Origin: Flavobacterium filum DSM 17961
GTDB taxonomy: Bacteria > Bacteroidota > Bacteroidia > Flavobacteriales > Flavobacteriaceae
Direction of reading: 5' to 3'
Assembly (NCBI RefSeq): GCF_000425465.1
Contig: NZ_AUDM01000014.1
Location: forward strand, 43,162 to 107,161
DNA: 64,000 nt
Made by a program: the position numbers and the translations under genes. The notes below the pieces were generated by a model, which saw only the letters and a list, made by a program, of their open reading frames with translations, was not told the DNA's origin and ran no database searches. Shown here piece by piece: positions 1 through 9,414 of this stretch (position 1 is its first letter; each line of letters opens with the position of its first letter).

Positions 1-2314
1 GTGATTTCATTAATTCTTTGAAATCACTCTCGAACATGTTTTTTACAAGTTTATTGTAAACTTTACTTGATTTTAATGGAATTACAATATCTAAAAATAC
101 CTCATAAGGAACATTTTGCAAGTCTGGATTTTCAAGTTGAGGTTCAATTTGTCCTTTTACCCATTCAAATTTTTGTGATATTATTCTTTTCTCTTCAACG
201 GCTTCAAAATAGTAAGTTCTATCTGCTCTAGTTGCATTTCCTAATGTGGCAAGAATATCATCAAAGTTTTTGAAAGTATCTTTAGAGATCAATATTTTTT
301 CAGAGATTTTTGTCACAGCAGTCAACAATTCACTTTTATAAACTAAGTTATCTTCAATTTGTTTTCGCTTGATGGTTTCGAAACCGAGTGAAATAATTTC
401 TGAAACTGAACGCGTAAAATTAATGTCCTCGTTGTCCCAATATCTTTTTCTATTGGTAGTTTCAAAACAAATGATACCGTATAATTTACCATCAATAAAA
501 ACGGGGTAATCTAGCAAAGATTTAATGTTGTGTTCTTTAAAATAACTGTCAATAAATTCAGAAGTTTCTTTTTGTCTTGAAACATCTGAGGCAACAATAA
601 TTTCTTCTCTCTCAATGGATTCAAAGTAGATTGGATAATCTTTTTTGTATAAAATTAAGTGATTGCTATGTCTATCTAAATCTAATTCATATAAATCTCT
701 GCAATGAATACTATCTGAATAATAATTCCAAAAACTAATTCTGTTTATCCCGGAAGCTTTTGCAACATTTTCAAAAATTAATTTAATTACCGGTGTGATA
801 TCTTCAAACACAGCAAAGCTGGTTGTAGAGAGTTTTGAAAGAGCATTATTATATTTTTTAATTTTTTCTTGACGAGAGCTTCTTTCAATTTCTAGACTTC
901 TGATTAAGGTAATATCTCTCGCAATTCCGGTATATCCGACTATTTTTCCATTTTCATTACGTTTGATTGTGACTTTTTGTGATATCCAGACCTCTTCACC
1001 ATTTTTTTTAAGAATTGGAAATTCCATTAACGGTAAAGTTTCTTTCATTTCAAGAATATCAACTGTGTAATAATTTACAATTTTATCTCGGTAATCTTCC
1101 CTTACCAATTGACCAAAATATAAATTCATTAAGTCTTTTAATTTATATCCTAAAAGCTCACAAGTAAATGAATTGATAAAAATAAATTTACCATCATCAT
1201 CAGTTTCAAAGATTAAATCGGTGGCTGTTTCAACTAGGTTTTTATACTGGTTTTCAATGTCAATTTGTACGGTAACATCCATTCCAATTCCTACAAACAA
1301 GTCTTTTCCAAATTCTTTATCAACCCACTGAATATATTTGTATTGACCGTTTTTACACTTTAATTTCCTTCTGTAATTTCGGTCTTTTTGATAATCGTTG
1401 TGGTAAGCTTCTCCAATAAATTCGGGGTCTTCAGTAAGTTTCCAAAAACCCATACCCAGCACATCTTCAACAGAATATCCTAAAATATGTTTTACATTTT
1501 CGCTACAATAGGTTAGTTCTCCATTCTTTTTTGTAGCTATTACTAATGAATTTCCTTTGTTCACAATTTCATTTGTGAAGTAAAATTTTTCTTTGTTATT
1601 GATTAAGGCATAATGCTTCATTTGATTGATCACAATAATCAATAAACAATAAACCAATGTAATTACTCCAATATTAGTAGAAATTTGTTGGAATAAAGTA
1701 GTAAAAATGAATAAAGTGGTAATTGTTAAAATATATCCTAAATAGAACTTATAATTATTGAAAACATTATATGAAAAGAGAATGATGATTAAAACTCCGG
1801 AGTAGGTAACTAATTCAAATGATTTTGTAAAAAAATTAATTAAAACCAAAATTGAAAATACAATATACATGAATGTAAATATTGCGGCTAGATGTCTTTC
1901 AATTGATTTTATTTTAAAACTTAAAAAATAGATAGTTAAAAAGACTGAGCCAAATGTAAAACTCTGAAGTAAAAGTGAGTAACTTCTGATGTTGAAAAGC
2001 TCAAAAACGATATCACATGTTGGAATTAATATACCGAAAAATAAAAAATATAAGCGGTAAAGATACACATCGTTTGTGATGTCTGAAAAATCAGTTTTGA
2101 AACTATCTAAAATGGATGTTTTTCGTTTATTTAAAATCAAAATCATGATACTGATTAGCAAAAAAAGCAATGTTAACATTGCGAAATTCATCATATAATC
2201 GGATATGTTTAAAAACTTTAAAGAAATTGATAGGACAAAATTTGGATACAGTTGAGAAACTATACTAGAGCATTTAAGTTGAAATATAAATTTCAATACG
2301 TCAATAAAGGGCAT
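1..2314 (-). CDS. Membrane-anchored PAS/GAF sensor protein, C-terminus beyond window (probable sensor histidine kinase)
   Basis: Reading the minus strand from the ATG at 2314 gives one uninterrupted frame to base 1 (about 771 codons), so the gene is partial at its C-terminus. About residues 35-235 hold roughly seven hydrophobic segments, an integral-membrane sensory region. Two PAS domains follow at about 245-350 and 355-475; the second continues into a PAC-like stretch (GYTGIARDITLIRSLE). A GAF domain covers about 485-650 and a second GAF-like region starts near 655. In this family the missing end usually carries a HisKA/HATPase or another output domain, but that is inference because the output lies outside the window. 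The gene follows a hairpin terminator, so it is probably its own transcription unit. Ligand and output are unknown. Confidence 0.8.
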   Translation of the reverse strand, partial: MPFIDVLKFIFQLKCSSIVSQLYPNFVLSISLKFLNISDYMMNFAMLTLLFLLISIMILILNKRKTSILDSFKTDFSDITNDVYLYRLYFLFFGILIPTCDIVFELFNIRSYSLLLQSFTFGSVFLTIYFLSFKIKSIERHLAAIFTFMYIVFSILVLINFFTKSFELVTYSGVLIIILFSYNVFNNYKFYLGYILTITTLFIFTTLFQQISTNIGVITLVYCLLIIVINQMKHYALINNKEKFYFTNEIVNKGNSLVIATKKNGELTYCSENVKHILGYSVEDVLGMGFWKLTEDPEFIGEAYHNDYQKDRNYRRKLKCKNGQYKYIQWVDKEFGKDLFVGIGMDVTVQIDIENQYKNLVETATDLIFETDDDGKFIFINSFTCELLGYKLKDLMNLYFGQLVREDYRDKIVNYYTVDILEMKETLPLMEFPILKKNGEEVWISQKVTIKRNENGKIVGYTGIARDITLIRSLEIERSSRQEKIKKYNNALSKLSTTSFAVFEDITPVIKLIFENVAKASGINRISFWNYYSDSIHCRDLYELDLDRHSNHLILYKKDYPIYFESIEREEIIVASDVSRQKETSEFIDSYFKEHNIKSLLDYPVFIDGKLYGIICFETTNRKRYWDNEDINFTRSVSEIISLGFETIKRKQIEDNLVYKSELLTAVTKISEKILISKDTFKNFDDILATLGNATRADRTYYFEAVEEKRIISQKFEWVKGQIEPQLENPDLQNVPYEVFLDIVIPLKSSKVYNKLVKNMFESDFKELMKS

Positions 2315-2344
2315 TTGTTTATTTTATTTGGTTTATAAAAATAA

Positions 2345-2381
2345 AAAAAAAGAGTTGCATTCAGATTACAACTCTTTTTTT
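2345..2381 (-). terminator. Rho-independent terminator after the 2400-3188 gene
   Basis: AGAGTTG and CAACTCT pair around an 11-nt loop. The stem is flanked by an A-run on one side and a T-run on the other, so it could work in both directions. On the minus strand it follows the membrane-protein gene directly. Confidence 0.8.
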
Positions 2382-2399
2382 ATTTCAACATTTTATGAA

Positions 2400-3188
2400 C
2401 TATTCTAAAAATGATCCGATTTCTTCAATTTCTGATGTTTTGTTTATTGGAACTGCCTGATTGTAAATTGAATAGGTTAATGAATACCAAAAGGGTAACG
2501 TGAAAAAGACTCCAATACAGAAAGCAATAAGCCCAAACATAATCAGAAAAAAGCTTACTACAGCAAGACCGATAATAACGATTGGTTGTTTAGTAACGAG
2601 TTTAGCACTAGTAGAAATGGCATCAATTGCAGATAAATCACTAAAAATAATCAATGGAACGGTTAAAAAAGTAAAAAAAGAAATGGAATACGAAATTAAA
2701 CTTCCAATTAAGGGTATTTCAAAATAATCTAATACCGTTGATAAACCTACATTAACAATTGTAATTAGAAACGTAGAGAAAAATAATTCTTTGAAATATT
2801 TTGTTTTATAATACTCAAATACTGTCCCAATCGAAAAGTCTTGATTGTGGTCTGCTAAGTGTGCCATTTTTAAAAATCCTGCTCCTATTGGACTTAAAAT
2901 TGCTGAAAGTAGCACCATGCTTCCAAAAAATATCAGTATGTATTCTATGCCAAAATTTAAAATTGAATTCTCCGTAAGGGTTTCCGTTAAGGTATTTAAA
3001 CCCACCAATGAGCCAATTAATGTCCCAAACAAAGCGAATAAAAGAATAACAATTAATATGATGGTTATACCTCCGATTAAAGCAATTTTTTTATAATTTT
3101 CGAATGCTTTTTCAAAAACAATTCCAAAATCTAAATCATATCCTTTGTTAAGTGCGTCGTTTAAAGTAGTATTTGTTTTATTCATCAT
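2400..3188 (-). CDS. Hypothetical multi-pass membrane protein
   Basis: This 262-residue protein has a short hydrophilic N-terminus and then about five or six strongly hydrophobic segments (about 36-60, 78-102, 133-152, 160-185 and 205-237), with a short acidic tail. I see no catalytic motif. It resembles uncharacterised Flavobacterium inner-membrane proteins with a YciC/DUF975-like layout, but I cannot assign a family with confidence. The start is MMN, and either Met is possible. It lies 8 bp downstream of the aldehyde dehydrogenase on the same strand, so the two are probably co-transcribed. Confidence 0.75.
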   Translation of the reverse strand: MMNKTNTTLNDALNKGYDLDFGIVFEKAFENYKKIALIGGITIILIVILLFALFGTLIGSLVGLNTLTETLTENSILNFGIEYILIFFGSMVLLSAILSPIGAGFLKMAHLADHNQDFSIGTVFEYYKTKYFKELFFSTFLITIVNVGLSTVLDYFEIPLIGSLISYSISFFTFLTVPLIIFSDLSAIDAISTSAKLVTKQPIVIIGLAVVSFFLIMFGLIAFCIGVFFTLPFWYSLTYSIYNQAVPINKTSEIEEIGSFLE

Positions 3189-3196
3189 TTATTTTT

Positions 3197-4525
3197 TTAA
3201 AGCCAGTTCATTATTTTTTTTACCCATTTTAGTTTATTTTTATAAGGTGCATAGCGGATGGGATTATCTCCCCATGTTGGTTTTTTTACGATTGCTTTAT
3301 GATGTGAAAAAGTATCAAAACCTAACTTTCCGTGATAGGCTCCAATGCCACTATGACCAACACCTCCAAAAGGTAAACGTTTGTTTACAAAATGAATCAT
3401 GCAATCATTTATACATCCTCCACCAAAAGAGAAGGTAGTAATTATTTTTTCTGCCCATTTTTTATCATTTGAATAAACATAAAGAGCTAAAGGTTTTTCA
3501 TATCGGTGAATGATTTTATGTAAATCATTTTCGTCATGATAGGAAATAATCGGAAGTATTGGTCCAAAAATTTCATCTTTCATCAATTGACTTTCCAATT
3601 CTGGTTCGTCAATAATTGTAGGACTAATATAGTTTTGTAATTCATCTGTTTGACCTCCAAATAGTATTTTGGCCGGGTCAATTAATTCTGATAATCGTTT
3701 CCAATGTCGTGCATTTACTATTCTGGCTAAATCTTTTGATTCTTGTGGATTTTCACCATAAGCAAGTGTAATCTCTTGTTTGAGTAATTCAACAAAATTG
3801 TATTTTTCTTTCGCTTGAACGAGTATGTAATCAGGAGCAATACAGGTTTGTCCGGCATTTACAAACTTACCCCAAACAATTCGTTTGGCGGCAATACTTA
3901 AATCAGCACCTTCTCCAATAATACAAGGATTTTTTCCACCTAATTCTAAGGTTACAGGAGTTAAATTTTTTGCTGCGGCTTGTGCTACTATTTTCCCCAC
4001 AGCAACACTACCTGTAAAAAAGATATAATCCCAACGTTGTGCTAATAAAGTTTGCGTAAATTCTGCACCACCATGAACTACAACGGCTTCTTTTACATCA
4101 AACACTTCTTCCACAATTTTAGTGATGATTTGTGAGGTATGAAAAGTTAGTTCAGATGGTTTTACAACTACCGAATTTCCGGCTGCAATTGCGGCAACAA
4201 GCGGACTAATAGCCAGTTGAAACGGATAATTCCAAGGAGAAATAATTAAAACTCTTCCATACGGTTCTTTGTAAATAAATTCAGAAGAAGGAAGATTTAG
4301 AATAGACGGCCAAACTCTTTTGGGTTTACTCCACTTATTTAAATTAGCAATGGTATATTTTAAATCTGAAATTACATAATTGGTTTCTGTCAAAAAACCT
4401 TCAAAAGTGGGTTTTCCGAAATCTTTTTGAAGAGCATTCCAAATCTCTGATTCTCTTTTTTGAATCGAAACTAATAATTTTTTTAGTAATACTTTTCTTT
4501 TTTCAACAGATGAGAGCGAACTCAT
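3197..4525 (-). CDS. Aldehyde dehydrogenase family protein
   Basis: This 442-residue NAD(P)-dependent aldehyde dehydrogenase belongs to the short class-3-like group, which oxidises aldehydes to acids. It has the general-base glutamate in VTLELGG (E194), the catalytic cysteine in NAGQTC (C228), the IISPWNYPFQL cofactor-site motif near residue 94 and the class-3 ending GGVGHSGIGAYHG followed by a hydrophobic C-terminal segment that may contact the membrane. Length and motifs are complete. Class-3 members often act on medium- or long-chain fatty aldehydes; the substrate here is inference. A -7 element lies 24 bp upstream. Confidence 0.93.
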   Translation of the reverse strand: MSSLSSVEKRKVLLKKLLVSIQKRESEIWNALQKDFGKPTFEGFLTETNYVISDLKYTIANLNKWSKPKRVWPSILNLPSSEFIYKEPYGRVLIISPWNYPFQLAISPLVAAIAAGNSVVVKPSELTFHTSQIITKIVEEVFDVKEAVVVHGGAEFTQTLLAQRWDYIFFTGSVAVGKIVAQAAAKNLTPVTLELGGKNPCIIGEGADLSIAAKRIVWGKFVNAGQTCIAPDYILVQAKEKYNFVELLKQEITLAYGENPQESKDLARIVNARHWKRLSELIDPAKILFGGQTDELQNYISPTIIDEPELESQLMKDEIFGPILPIISYHDENDLHKIIHRYEKPLALYVYSNDKKWAEKIITTFSFGGGCINDCMIHFVNKRLPFGGVGHSGIGAYHGKLGFDTFSHHKAIVKKPTWGDNPIRYAPYKNKLKWVKKIMNWL

Positions 4526-4548
4526 TTTGATACTTTTGGGAATGAATT

Positions 4549-4556
4549 CAAATATA
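4549..4556 (-). promoter_or_regulatory. Bacteroidetes -7 element for the aldehyde dehydrogenase
   Basis: TATATTTG on the minus strand matches TAnnTTTG and would give a leader of roughly 15-20 nt. No convincing -33 TTTG is at the right spacing. Confidence 0.5.
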
Positions 4557-4560
4557 TAAA

Positions 4561-5913
4561 TTATATTTTTCCTAATCCCAATCGATAGCCAAAATAAAAA
4601 TCAGCTTGTTTGCTATCATTCAATAATGCTGTAAAAGCTGAGCCTGAACCAATGAAAAATCCGTACGCTCTTAAGCCAAAACCGGCATTAAAACCAGCAA
4701 TTTCTGTTTGTGATAATGGAGTAAAAATTTCAAAATGTTTTAATGAAAATCGTGGTGTTAGTGTAAAAACATTTTGTGCAGTAACTTGATCATTCTTTTC
4801 ATTGTCAGTAAGTTTTTGTTGCCAAAAAGCTGATGCATAAAGTTTTGAGATGATTTTTAAATCAGCATAAACATTCAAAACAGCAGGTAAATTGACTTTA
4901 AAGTCGTTATTTTGAGTGGTTGAAGTTAGATAACCACTGTCTAATAAAATTTGTTCAATATCACGAATACTGTTTACACCATCAAATTGATTTAAATTTA
5001 AGCTTTCGTTCGCCGGAATATTTAAAGCATAATTGGTACTGGAATTATTATCATCTTTAAAAGTCATACTTCCTAAATTTCTAAAAGAAAATCCGGAATT
5101 AAATTTGTAATCGTCCTTTTCTTTTTCATCTTTAATCGTGAAACTTGCACCAAAATCAACCGCAAATCCATTTAATCCACCAAAAAGAGAACTTGAATAA
5201 TCATCAAAATTAGAATAATCATCGGCAAGATTTCCGGAATAGGAAAAATTTAGATTGGCATTTGCATCAGATAAAAATGTGTTTCCACCAATAGTTGTAA
5301 TCGTTCCTTTAAATCTATCAGCCCCAAAATTGGCATAAGAACCCGGGAACAATAATTTAAAAGTTGCACCTCCGTTCAATTTATATTTGTCAGTTTCCCA
5401 TAAATTTCGAGCTACTGAAAAAGCCATTTCACTATAAGATGTTCCAATGATTCTTTGATTGTTATTTCTATCTAAAACAGTCGTATTCAAGAGCGAATTT
5501 AATCCTTCATTAACAATGGCATCACCAATATTTACATCAATATCTACTAATCTAAATTTTGCATATGCTTTTGTACTCCATCCAAAACCCCATTTATTGA
5601 TTCTAAAAGCAACACCAGGACCAAGAATTTCAGCTTCAAAATTCAGATTAACCGCCTCATTTCCTCTAAATAATAAATCTTCAAAGTTTTCATCACTTGA
5701 AATATCACTAAAACTAATTTTATTATTGGAAACATTGAAACTAGTGGCAAAAAATTGAATATCAACTTTTGAACTCAAATTGGCAAACTCAGCCGGATTA
5801 AACGTTCCATTTAACAAACTGATTCTTCTCGAAGTTCCAATTCCTGCAAAATGTTCTTGAGCAAATGTTGAAAAATTTAACCCAATTAAAAGCAATACAA
5901 CTAGTTTTTTCAT
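4561..5913 (-). CDS. DUF5723 family outer-membrane protein
   Basis: The 450-residue protein has a signal peptide (MKKLVVLLLIGLNFSTFAQ) and a body rich in alternating aromatic and glycine residues, typical of a beta-barrel, ending in GYRLGLGKI. The opening EHFAGIGTSRRISLLNGTFNPAEF is the pattern of DUF5723 proteins, which are widespread in Bacteroidetes and have no established function. It is probably an outer-membrane barrel. A TAATTTTG element at 5946-5953 on the minus strand could be its -7 box. The gene ends 36 bp before the aldehyde dehydrogenase start. Confidence 0.8.
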   Translation of the reverse strand: MKKLVVLLLIGLNFSTFAQEHFAGIGTSRRISLLNGTFNPAEFANLSSKVDIQFFATSFNVSNNKISFSDISSDENFEDLLFRGNEAVNLNFEAEILGPGVAFRINKWGFGWSTKAYAKFRLVDIDVNIGDAIVNEGLNSLLNTTVLDRNNNQRIIGTSYSEMAFSVARNLWETDKYKLNGGATFKLLFPGSYANFGADRFKGTITTIGGNTFLSDANANLNFSYSGNLADDYSNFDDYSSSLFGGLNGFAVDFGASFTIKDEKEKDDYKFNSGFSFRNLGSMTFKDDNNSSTNYALNIPANESLNLNQFDGVNSIRDIEQILLDSGYLTSTTQNNDFKVNLPAVLNVYADLKIISKLYASAFWQQKLTDNEKNDQVTAQNVFTLTPRFSLKHFEIFTPLSQTEIAGFNAGFGLRAYGFFIGSGSAFTALLNDSKQADFYFGYRLGLGKI

Positions 5914-5982
5914 GATATAAAGTTTATAAGTAAAACAATTGAAATCAAAATTACCCTACAAATAAACGTAAAAAAAATGAAA

Positions 5983-6684
5983 TTAGTTTTTAATTGTGTT
6001 CCAAATGACATCATTTGGAGTCGGAGCCACGATAGTTAAAGCATCTTTTGAAACCGGATGAATAAAACTGAGTTTTCGTGCATGAAGATGAATACCACCA
6101 TCCGGATTACTTCGGTCAAAACCGTATTTTAAATCGCCTTTAATGGAACAGCCAATGGCTTGCAGTTGAGCCCGAATTTGATGATGTCTGCCTGTGTGCA
6201 ATTCTATTTCCAAAACATAATAATAATCTAGAGTTGCAATTACTTTGTAATGTAAACTTGCCTTTTTACTCTCCGGAACTTCTTTGATATGAGCTTTTGA
6301 TGTATTGTTTTTTGGGTTTCGTTTAATGTAATGAATTAAAGTATCTTCTTCTTTTGGTGGCATGTTTTTCACTACTGCCCAATACGTTTTTTGGGTTTCC
6401 CGAGAACTGAATAAATCGTTCATGCGGGTTAAAGCTTTGCTGGTTTTGGCAAAAACTACAATGCCGGTAGTAGGTCGGTCAAGCCGATGAACAACGCCTA
6501 AAAAAACTTCACCGGGTTTGTTGTATTTTTCTTTGAGGTATTCTTTTACGATGTCGGGTAGGGGTTTGTCACCGGAAGTATCACCTTGAGCAATATCACC
6601 AACTCTTTTATTCACAACAATCAGATGATTATCTTCATGAAGAATCTGTAAATTATCTTTGGTTGTAACTATTTTCATCTTCAA
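5983..6684 (-). CDS. RluA-family RNA pseudouridine synthase
   Basis: This 233-residue protein isomerises uridine to pseudouridine in rRNA or tRNA. The catalytic aspartate is in HRLDRPTTG (D69), and the later RluA-family motif HTGRHHQIRAQL is present. It has no N-terminal S4 domain, so it matches the short RluA/TruC-like group; which RNA position it modifies cannot be read from sequence. It follows panB on the same strand with a 50-bp gap that contains a 16-bp tandem duplication. Confidence 0.93.
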   Translation of the reverse strand: MKMKIVTTKDNLQILHEDNHLIVVNKRVGDIAQGDTSGDKPLPDIVKEYLKEKYNKPGEVFLGVVHRLDRPTTGIVVFAKTSKALTRMNDLFSSRETQKTYWAVVKNMPPKEEDTLIHYIKRNPKNNTSKAHIKEVPESKKASLHYKVIATLDYYYVLEIELHTGRHHQIRAQLQAIGCSIKGDLKYGFDRSNPDGGIHLHARKLSFIHPVSKDALTIVAPTPNDVIWNTIKN

Positions 6685-6699
6685 ATTAGCTCATCGATT

Positions 6700-6731
6700 T
6701 AATTGACACATTGCCTAATTGACACATTGCC
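6700..6731. repeat. 16-bp tandem duplication (TAATTGACACATTGCC x2)
   Basis: Two perfect adjacent copies of a 16-bp unit lie between panB and the pseudouridine synthase gene, followed by the start of a third (ACATT). A related unit with the same 16-bp period occurs at 36707-36733. Confidence 0.9.
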
Positions 6732-6734
6732 ACA

Positions 6735-7553
6735 TTAATACTGTTCATTCGCATTCGGAAAATCTAATGCTTTTATATCCGTCACATATTGCCCAATAGC
6801 TTTGGTCATATCTTCATATAAATTCATGTATCTTCTGAGGAATCGTGGACTAAATTCATGCGTCATGCCAATCATGTCGTGTAAAACCAAAACTTGACCA
6901 TCAACACCACTTCCGGCACCAATTCCAATTACGGGAATCGAAATGCTTTCAGCTACTTTTTGGGCTAATTTGGCTGGAATTTTTTCCAAAACCAAAGCAA
7001 AACAGCCAATTCGTTCCAAAAGTTTGGCGTCTTCCACTAATTTTTCCGCTTCGGCTTCTTCTTTCGCACGAACGGTATAAGTACCAAATTTATAAATGGA
7101 TTGAGGCGTTAACCCCAAATGTCCCATTACCGGTATTCCGGCATTCAATATTTTTTTGATGGAATCTTTGATTTCGCTTCCGCCTTCTAATTTTACGGCA
7201 TGTCCGCCACTTTCTTTCATGATACGAATGGCAGAACGCAAAGCTTCTTTCGGGTCAGATTGATAAGTTCCGAAAGGTAAGTCAACCACCACTAAAGCTC
7301 GTTCGCATGCACGTACTACGCTACTGGCATGATAAATCATTTGGTCCAATGTAATGGGTAAAGTGGTTTCATGTCCAGCCATTACATTACTGGCAGAATC
7401 TCCAACCAAAATTACGTCAACACCAGCGGCATCTACAATTTTAGCCATGGTATAATCATACGCCGTAAGCATAGAAATTTTCTCGCCATTTGCTTTCATA
7501 TCAAATAGGGATTTGGTTGTGATACGTTTGTAATCTTTTTTTGCTGTTGACAT
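6735..7553 (-). CDS. panB: 3-methyl-2-oxobutanoate hydroxymethyltransferase
   Basis: PanB transfers a hydroxymethyl group from methylene-THF to alpha-ketoisovalerate, the first committed step of pantothenate (vitamin B5) synthesis in the cytoplasm. The 272-residue protein is full length and shows the family motifs [50 protein letters not shown] and [15 protein letters not shown]. The pathway continues to CoA through coaBC and coaE, which are elsewhere in this window but in separate operons. A perfect TACATTTG -7 element lies at 7581-7588. Confidence 0.97.
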   Translation of the reverse strand: MSTAKKDYKRITTKSLFDMKANGEKISMLTAYDYTMAKIVDAAGVDVILVGDSASNVMAGHETTLPITLDQMIYHASSVVRACERALVVVDLPFGTYQSDPKEALRSAIRIMKESGGHAVKLEGGSEIKDSIKKILNAGIPVMGHLGLTPQSIYKFGTYTVRAKEEAEAEKLVEDAKLLERIGCFALVLEKIPAKLAQKVAESISIPVIGIGAGSGVDGQVLVLHDMIGMTHEFSPRFLRRYMNLYEDMTKAIGQYVTDIKALDFPNANEQY

Positions 7554-7580
7554 TTTATTAAATTTTTAAGGAACGAAATA

Positions 7581-7588
7581 CAAATGTA
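7581..7588 (-). promoter_or_regulatory. -7 element for panB
   Basis: TACATTTG on the minus strand matches TAnnTTTG exactly, with a predicted leader of about 20 nt. No clear -33 element is seen. Confidence 0.5.
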
Positions 7589-7684
7589 AGGAATGTTTAG
7601 TAGTGTCTTAAAATATTTTAGTGAAACCTTATTTTGGATGTGAAAACTAACTACATTAGCTCAGTTTTTCTAAATGAAATTAAA

Positions 7685-8971
7685 ATGATTTCTATACTTG
7701 TTATCTTAGCCGTTTTGGGCTATTTATCTATTGTTTTTGAATCACCAATTCGAATTAATAAAACAATTACTTCCATCCTTACGGGTTCATTGTGTTGGGT
7801 TATTTATGCCTTGCTTTATGAAGGCGATAAGCATGAAGTTTCTGAAAAGTTACTTTTTTATTTTGGTGAAATTTCAGGTCTATTGATTTTTCTTTTAGGG
7901 GCAATGACTATTGTAGAGATGATAGATATTCATAAAGGTTTTTCTGTCATCACTAATAGAATTCGAACCAAATCAGTATTAAAATTATTGTGGATTGTTG
8001 GAGGAATTACTTTTTTCATGTCGGCATTGTTAGACAATTTAGCAACTGCAATTATCATGATTACTTTGCTTAAAAAGTTGATGCCTAAGAGTGAAACCCG
8101 AATGATTTTGGCTGGTATAGTGGTAATTGCCGCAAATGCTGGAGGAGCCTTTAGTCCAATTGGTGATATAACGACCACTTTACTTTGGATTGGTGGTCAA
8201 GTAAGTGCTATTGGTATCGTTAAAACATTGTTTTTACCATCATTGATGTGTTTGTTGGTACCTTTGTTTATTGCCAGTTACCGAATGAAAGGATTTGCAA
8301 TTTTAAGAGTTCAACTTTCTATGGCTGAAGTAATTAAAGAGGAAAAAATGCGAGGAAGTTTAAGTGTATTCCTAGCCGGAGTTTTTGGATTAGTAATGGT
8401 GCCGGTGATCAAATCAATAACTGGATTGCCACCGTTTATTGGAGTATTAATTGCTTTGGCATTTGTTTCATTGGTTTCTATTGTTTACCATCGTAATAAA
8501 ACGCAAGATGAAAAAGAAAAATATTCTGTTGCTTATGCTTTATCAAAAGTAGATGTTAGTTCCATCCTTTATTTTATGGGAATTTTACTTTTGGTGTATG
8601 TTTTGCAGGAAGTTCAAATCCTTAGTAAGTTGTCTCTTTTTCTTCAAGAATCTTTACCAAGTAATGACATTATGGTTGTTGCAATTGGTGTGTTATCTTC
8701 AATAGTTGATAATGGAAGTTTAGTAGCGGCTACCCAAGGAATGTTTACACTTTCTGAGTATCCGATGGATCATTCGCTTTGGGAATTCATCGCACTTTGT
8801 GCAGGAACCGGGGGAAGTATGTTGATTATTGGTTCTGCAGCAGGAATCGCCATCATGGAAAAAGAAAAAATGACATTTATGTGGTATTTAAAGAAAATCA
8901 CACCCTTGGCCATTGCCGGATATGTTGCCGGAATTGTAACGTATTTGATTATAAATTTACTAACACATTAA
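7685..8971 (+). CDS. nhaD: NhaD-type sodium:proton antiporter
   Basis: This is an inner-membrane Na+/H+ exchanger of the ion-transporter superfamily, used for pH and sodium homeostasis. The 428-residue form starts at the ATG at 7685; a TTG-initiated extension to 7634 is possible but adds a hydrophilic tail that NhaD proteins lack. About eleven to twelve hydrophobic segments are visible. The first half has SALLDNLATAIIM and NAGGAFSPIGDITTTLLW, and the second half has SIVDNGSLVAA and GTGGSMLIIGSAAGIA, the paired Asp/Thr/Gly-rich motifs of NhaD. The NTF2-like gene follows 11 bp later. Confidence 0.92.
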   Translation: MISILVILAVLGYLSIVFESPIRINKTITSILTGSLCWVIYALLYEGDKHEVSEKLLFYFGEISGLLIFLLGAMTIVEMIDIHKGFSVITNRIRTKSVLKLLWIVGGITFFMSALLDNLATAIIMITLLKKLMPKSETRMILAGIVVIAANAGGAFSPIGDITTTLLWIGGQVSAIGIVKTLFLPSLMCLLVPLFIASYRMKGFAILRVQLSMAEVIKEEKMRGSLSVFLAGVFGLVMVPVIKSITGLPPFIGVLIALAFVSLVSIVYHRNKTQDEKEKYSVAYALSKVDVSSILYFMGILLLVYVLQEVQILSKLSLFLQESLPSNDIMVVAIGVLSSIVDNGSLVAATQGMFTLSEYPMDHSLWEFIALCAGTGGSMLIIGSAAGIAIMEKEKMTFMWYLKKITPLAIAGYVAGIVTYLIINLLTH

Positions 8972-8982
8972 AAATTTGATAA

Positions 8983-9414
8983 ATGAAAAAAGTTTCATTC
9001 CTCATTTTAGTATTATTTTTTCAATTTTCATTTTCTCAAGAAAGTGAAATACAACTCACAATCGGAAAATTTTTTAACGCTTTTCATCAACGCGATTCCA
9101 TTGCATTAAAGAAAGTGTGTTCCGAAAATTTGATTTTACATTCTATTTCCGAATCGGAGAAAGGGGCAAAATTTTCCGTTGAAAAAGCGGCTAACTTTTA
9201 TAAATCCATTGCCACCATTCCATTATCCATGAAATTTGAAGAGAAAATTCTAAGTTACAAAGTTCAAATTGATGGAACAATGGCACACGTTTGGACGCCT
9301 TATGAGTTTTATGTAAATGATAAATTGAGCCATTCCGGAGTAAATTCTTTTCAATTATATAAAGAAAATGACGGTTGGAAAGTGGTTTATATTTTGGATA
9401 CAAGGAGGAAATAA
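8983..9414 (+). CDS. Secreted NTF2-like (SnoaL-type) protein
   Basis: The 143-residue protein has a signal peptide (MKKVSFLILVLFFQFSFSQ) and one NTF2-like cone fold: the opening IGKFFNAFHQRDSIALKKVC and the closing HSGVNSFQLYKENDGWKVVYILDTRRK are typical of the family. Such small exported proteins are common in Flavobacteria and have no defined activity. It probably shares a transcript with nhaD. Its stop codon abuts the stop of the convergent serine dehydratase gene with no base between them. Confidence 0.8.
   Translation: MKKVSFLILVLFFQFSFSQESEIQLTIGKFFNAFHQRDSIALKKVCSENLILHSISESEKGAKFSVEKAANFYKSIATIPLSMKFEEKILSYKVQIDGTMAHVWTPYEFYVNDKLSHSGVNSFQLYKENDGWKVVYILDTRRK

Noticed and set aside
7634..7684. 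TTG-initiated N-terminal extension of nhaD
   Set aside because: It adds 17 mostly hydrophilic residues not expected in NhaD; the ATG at 7685 starts directly before the first membrane helix.
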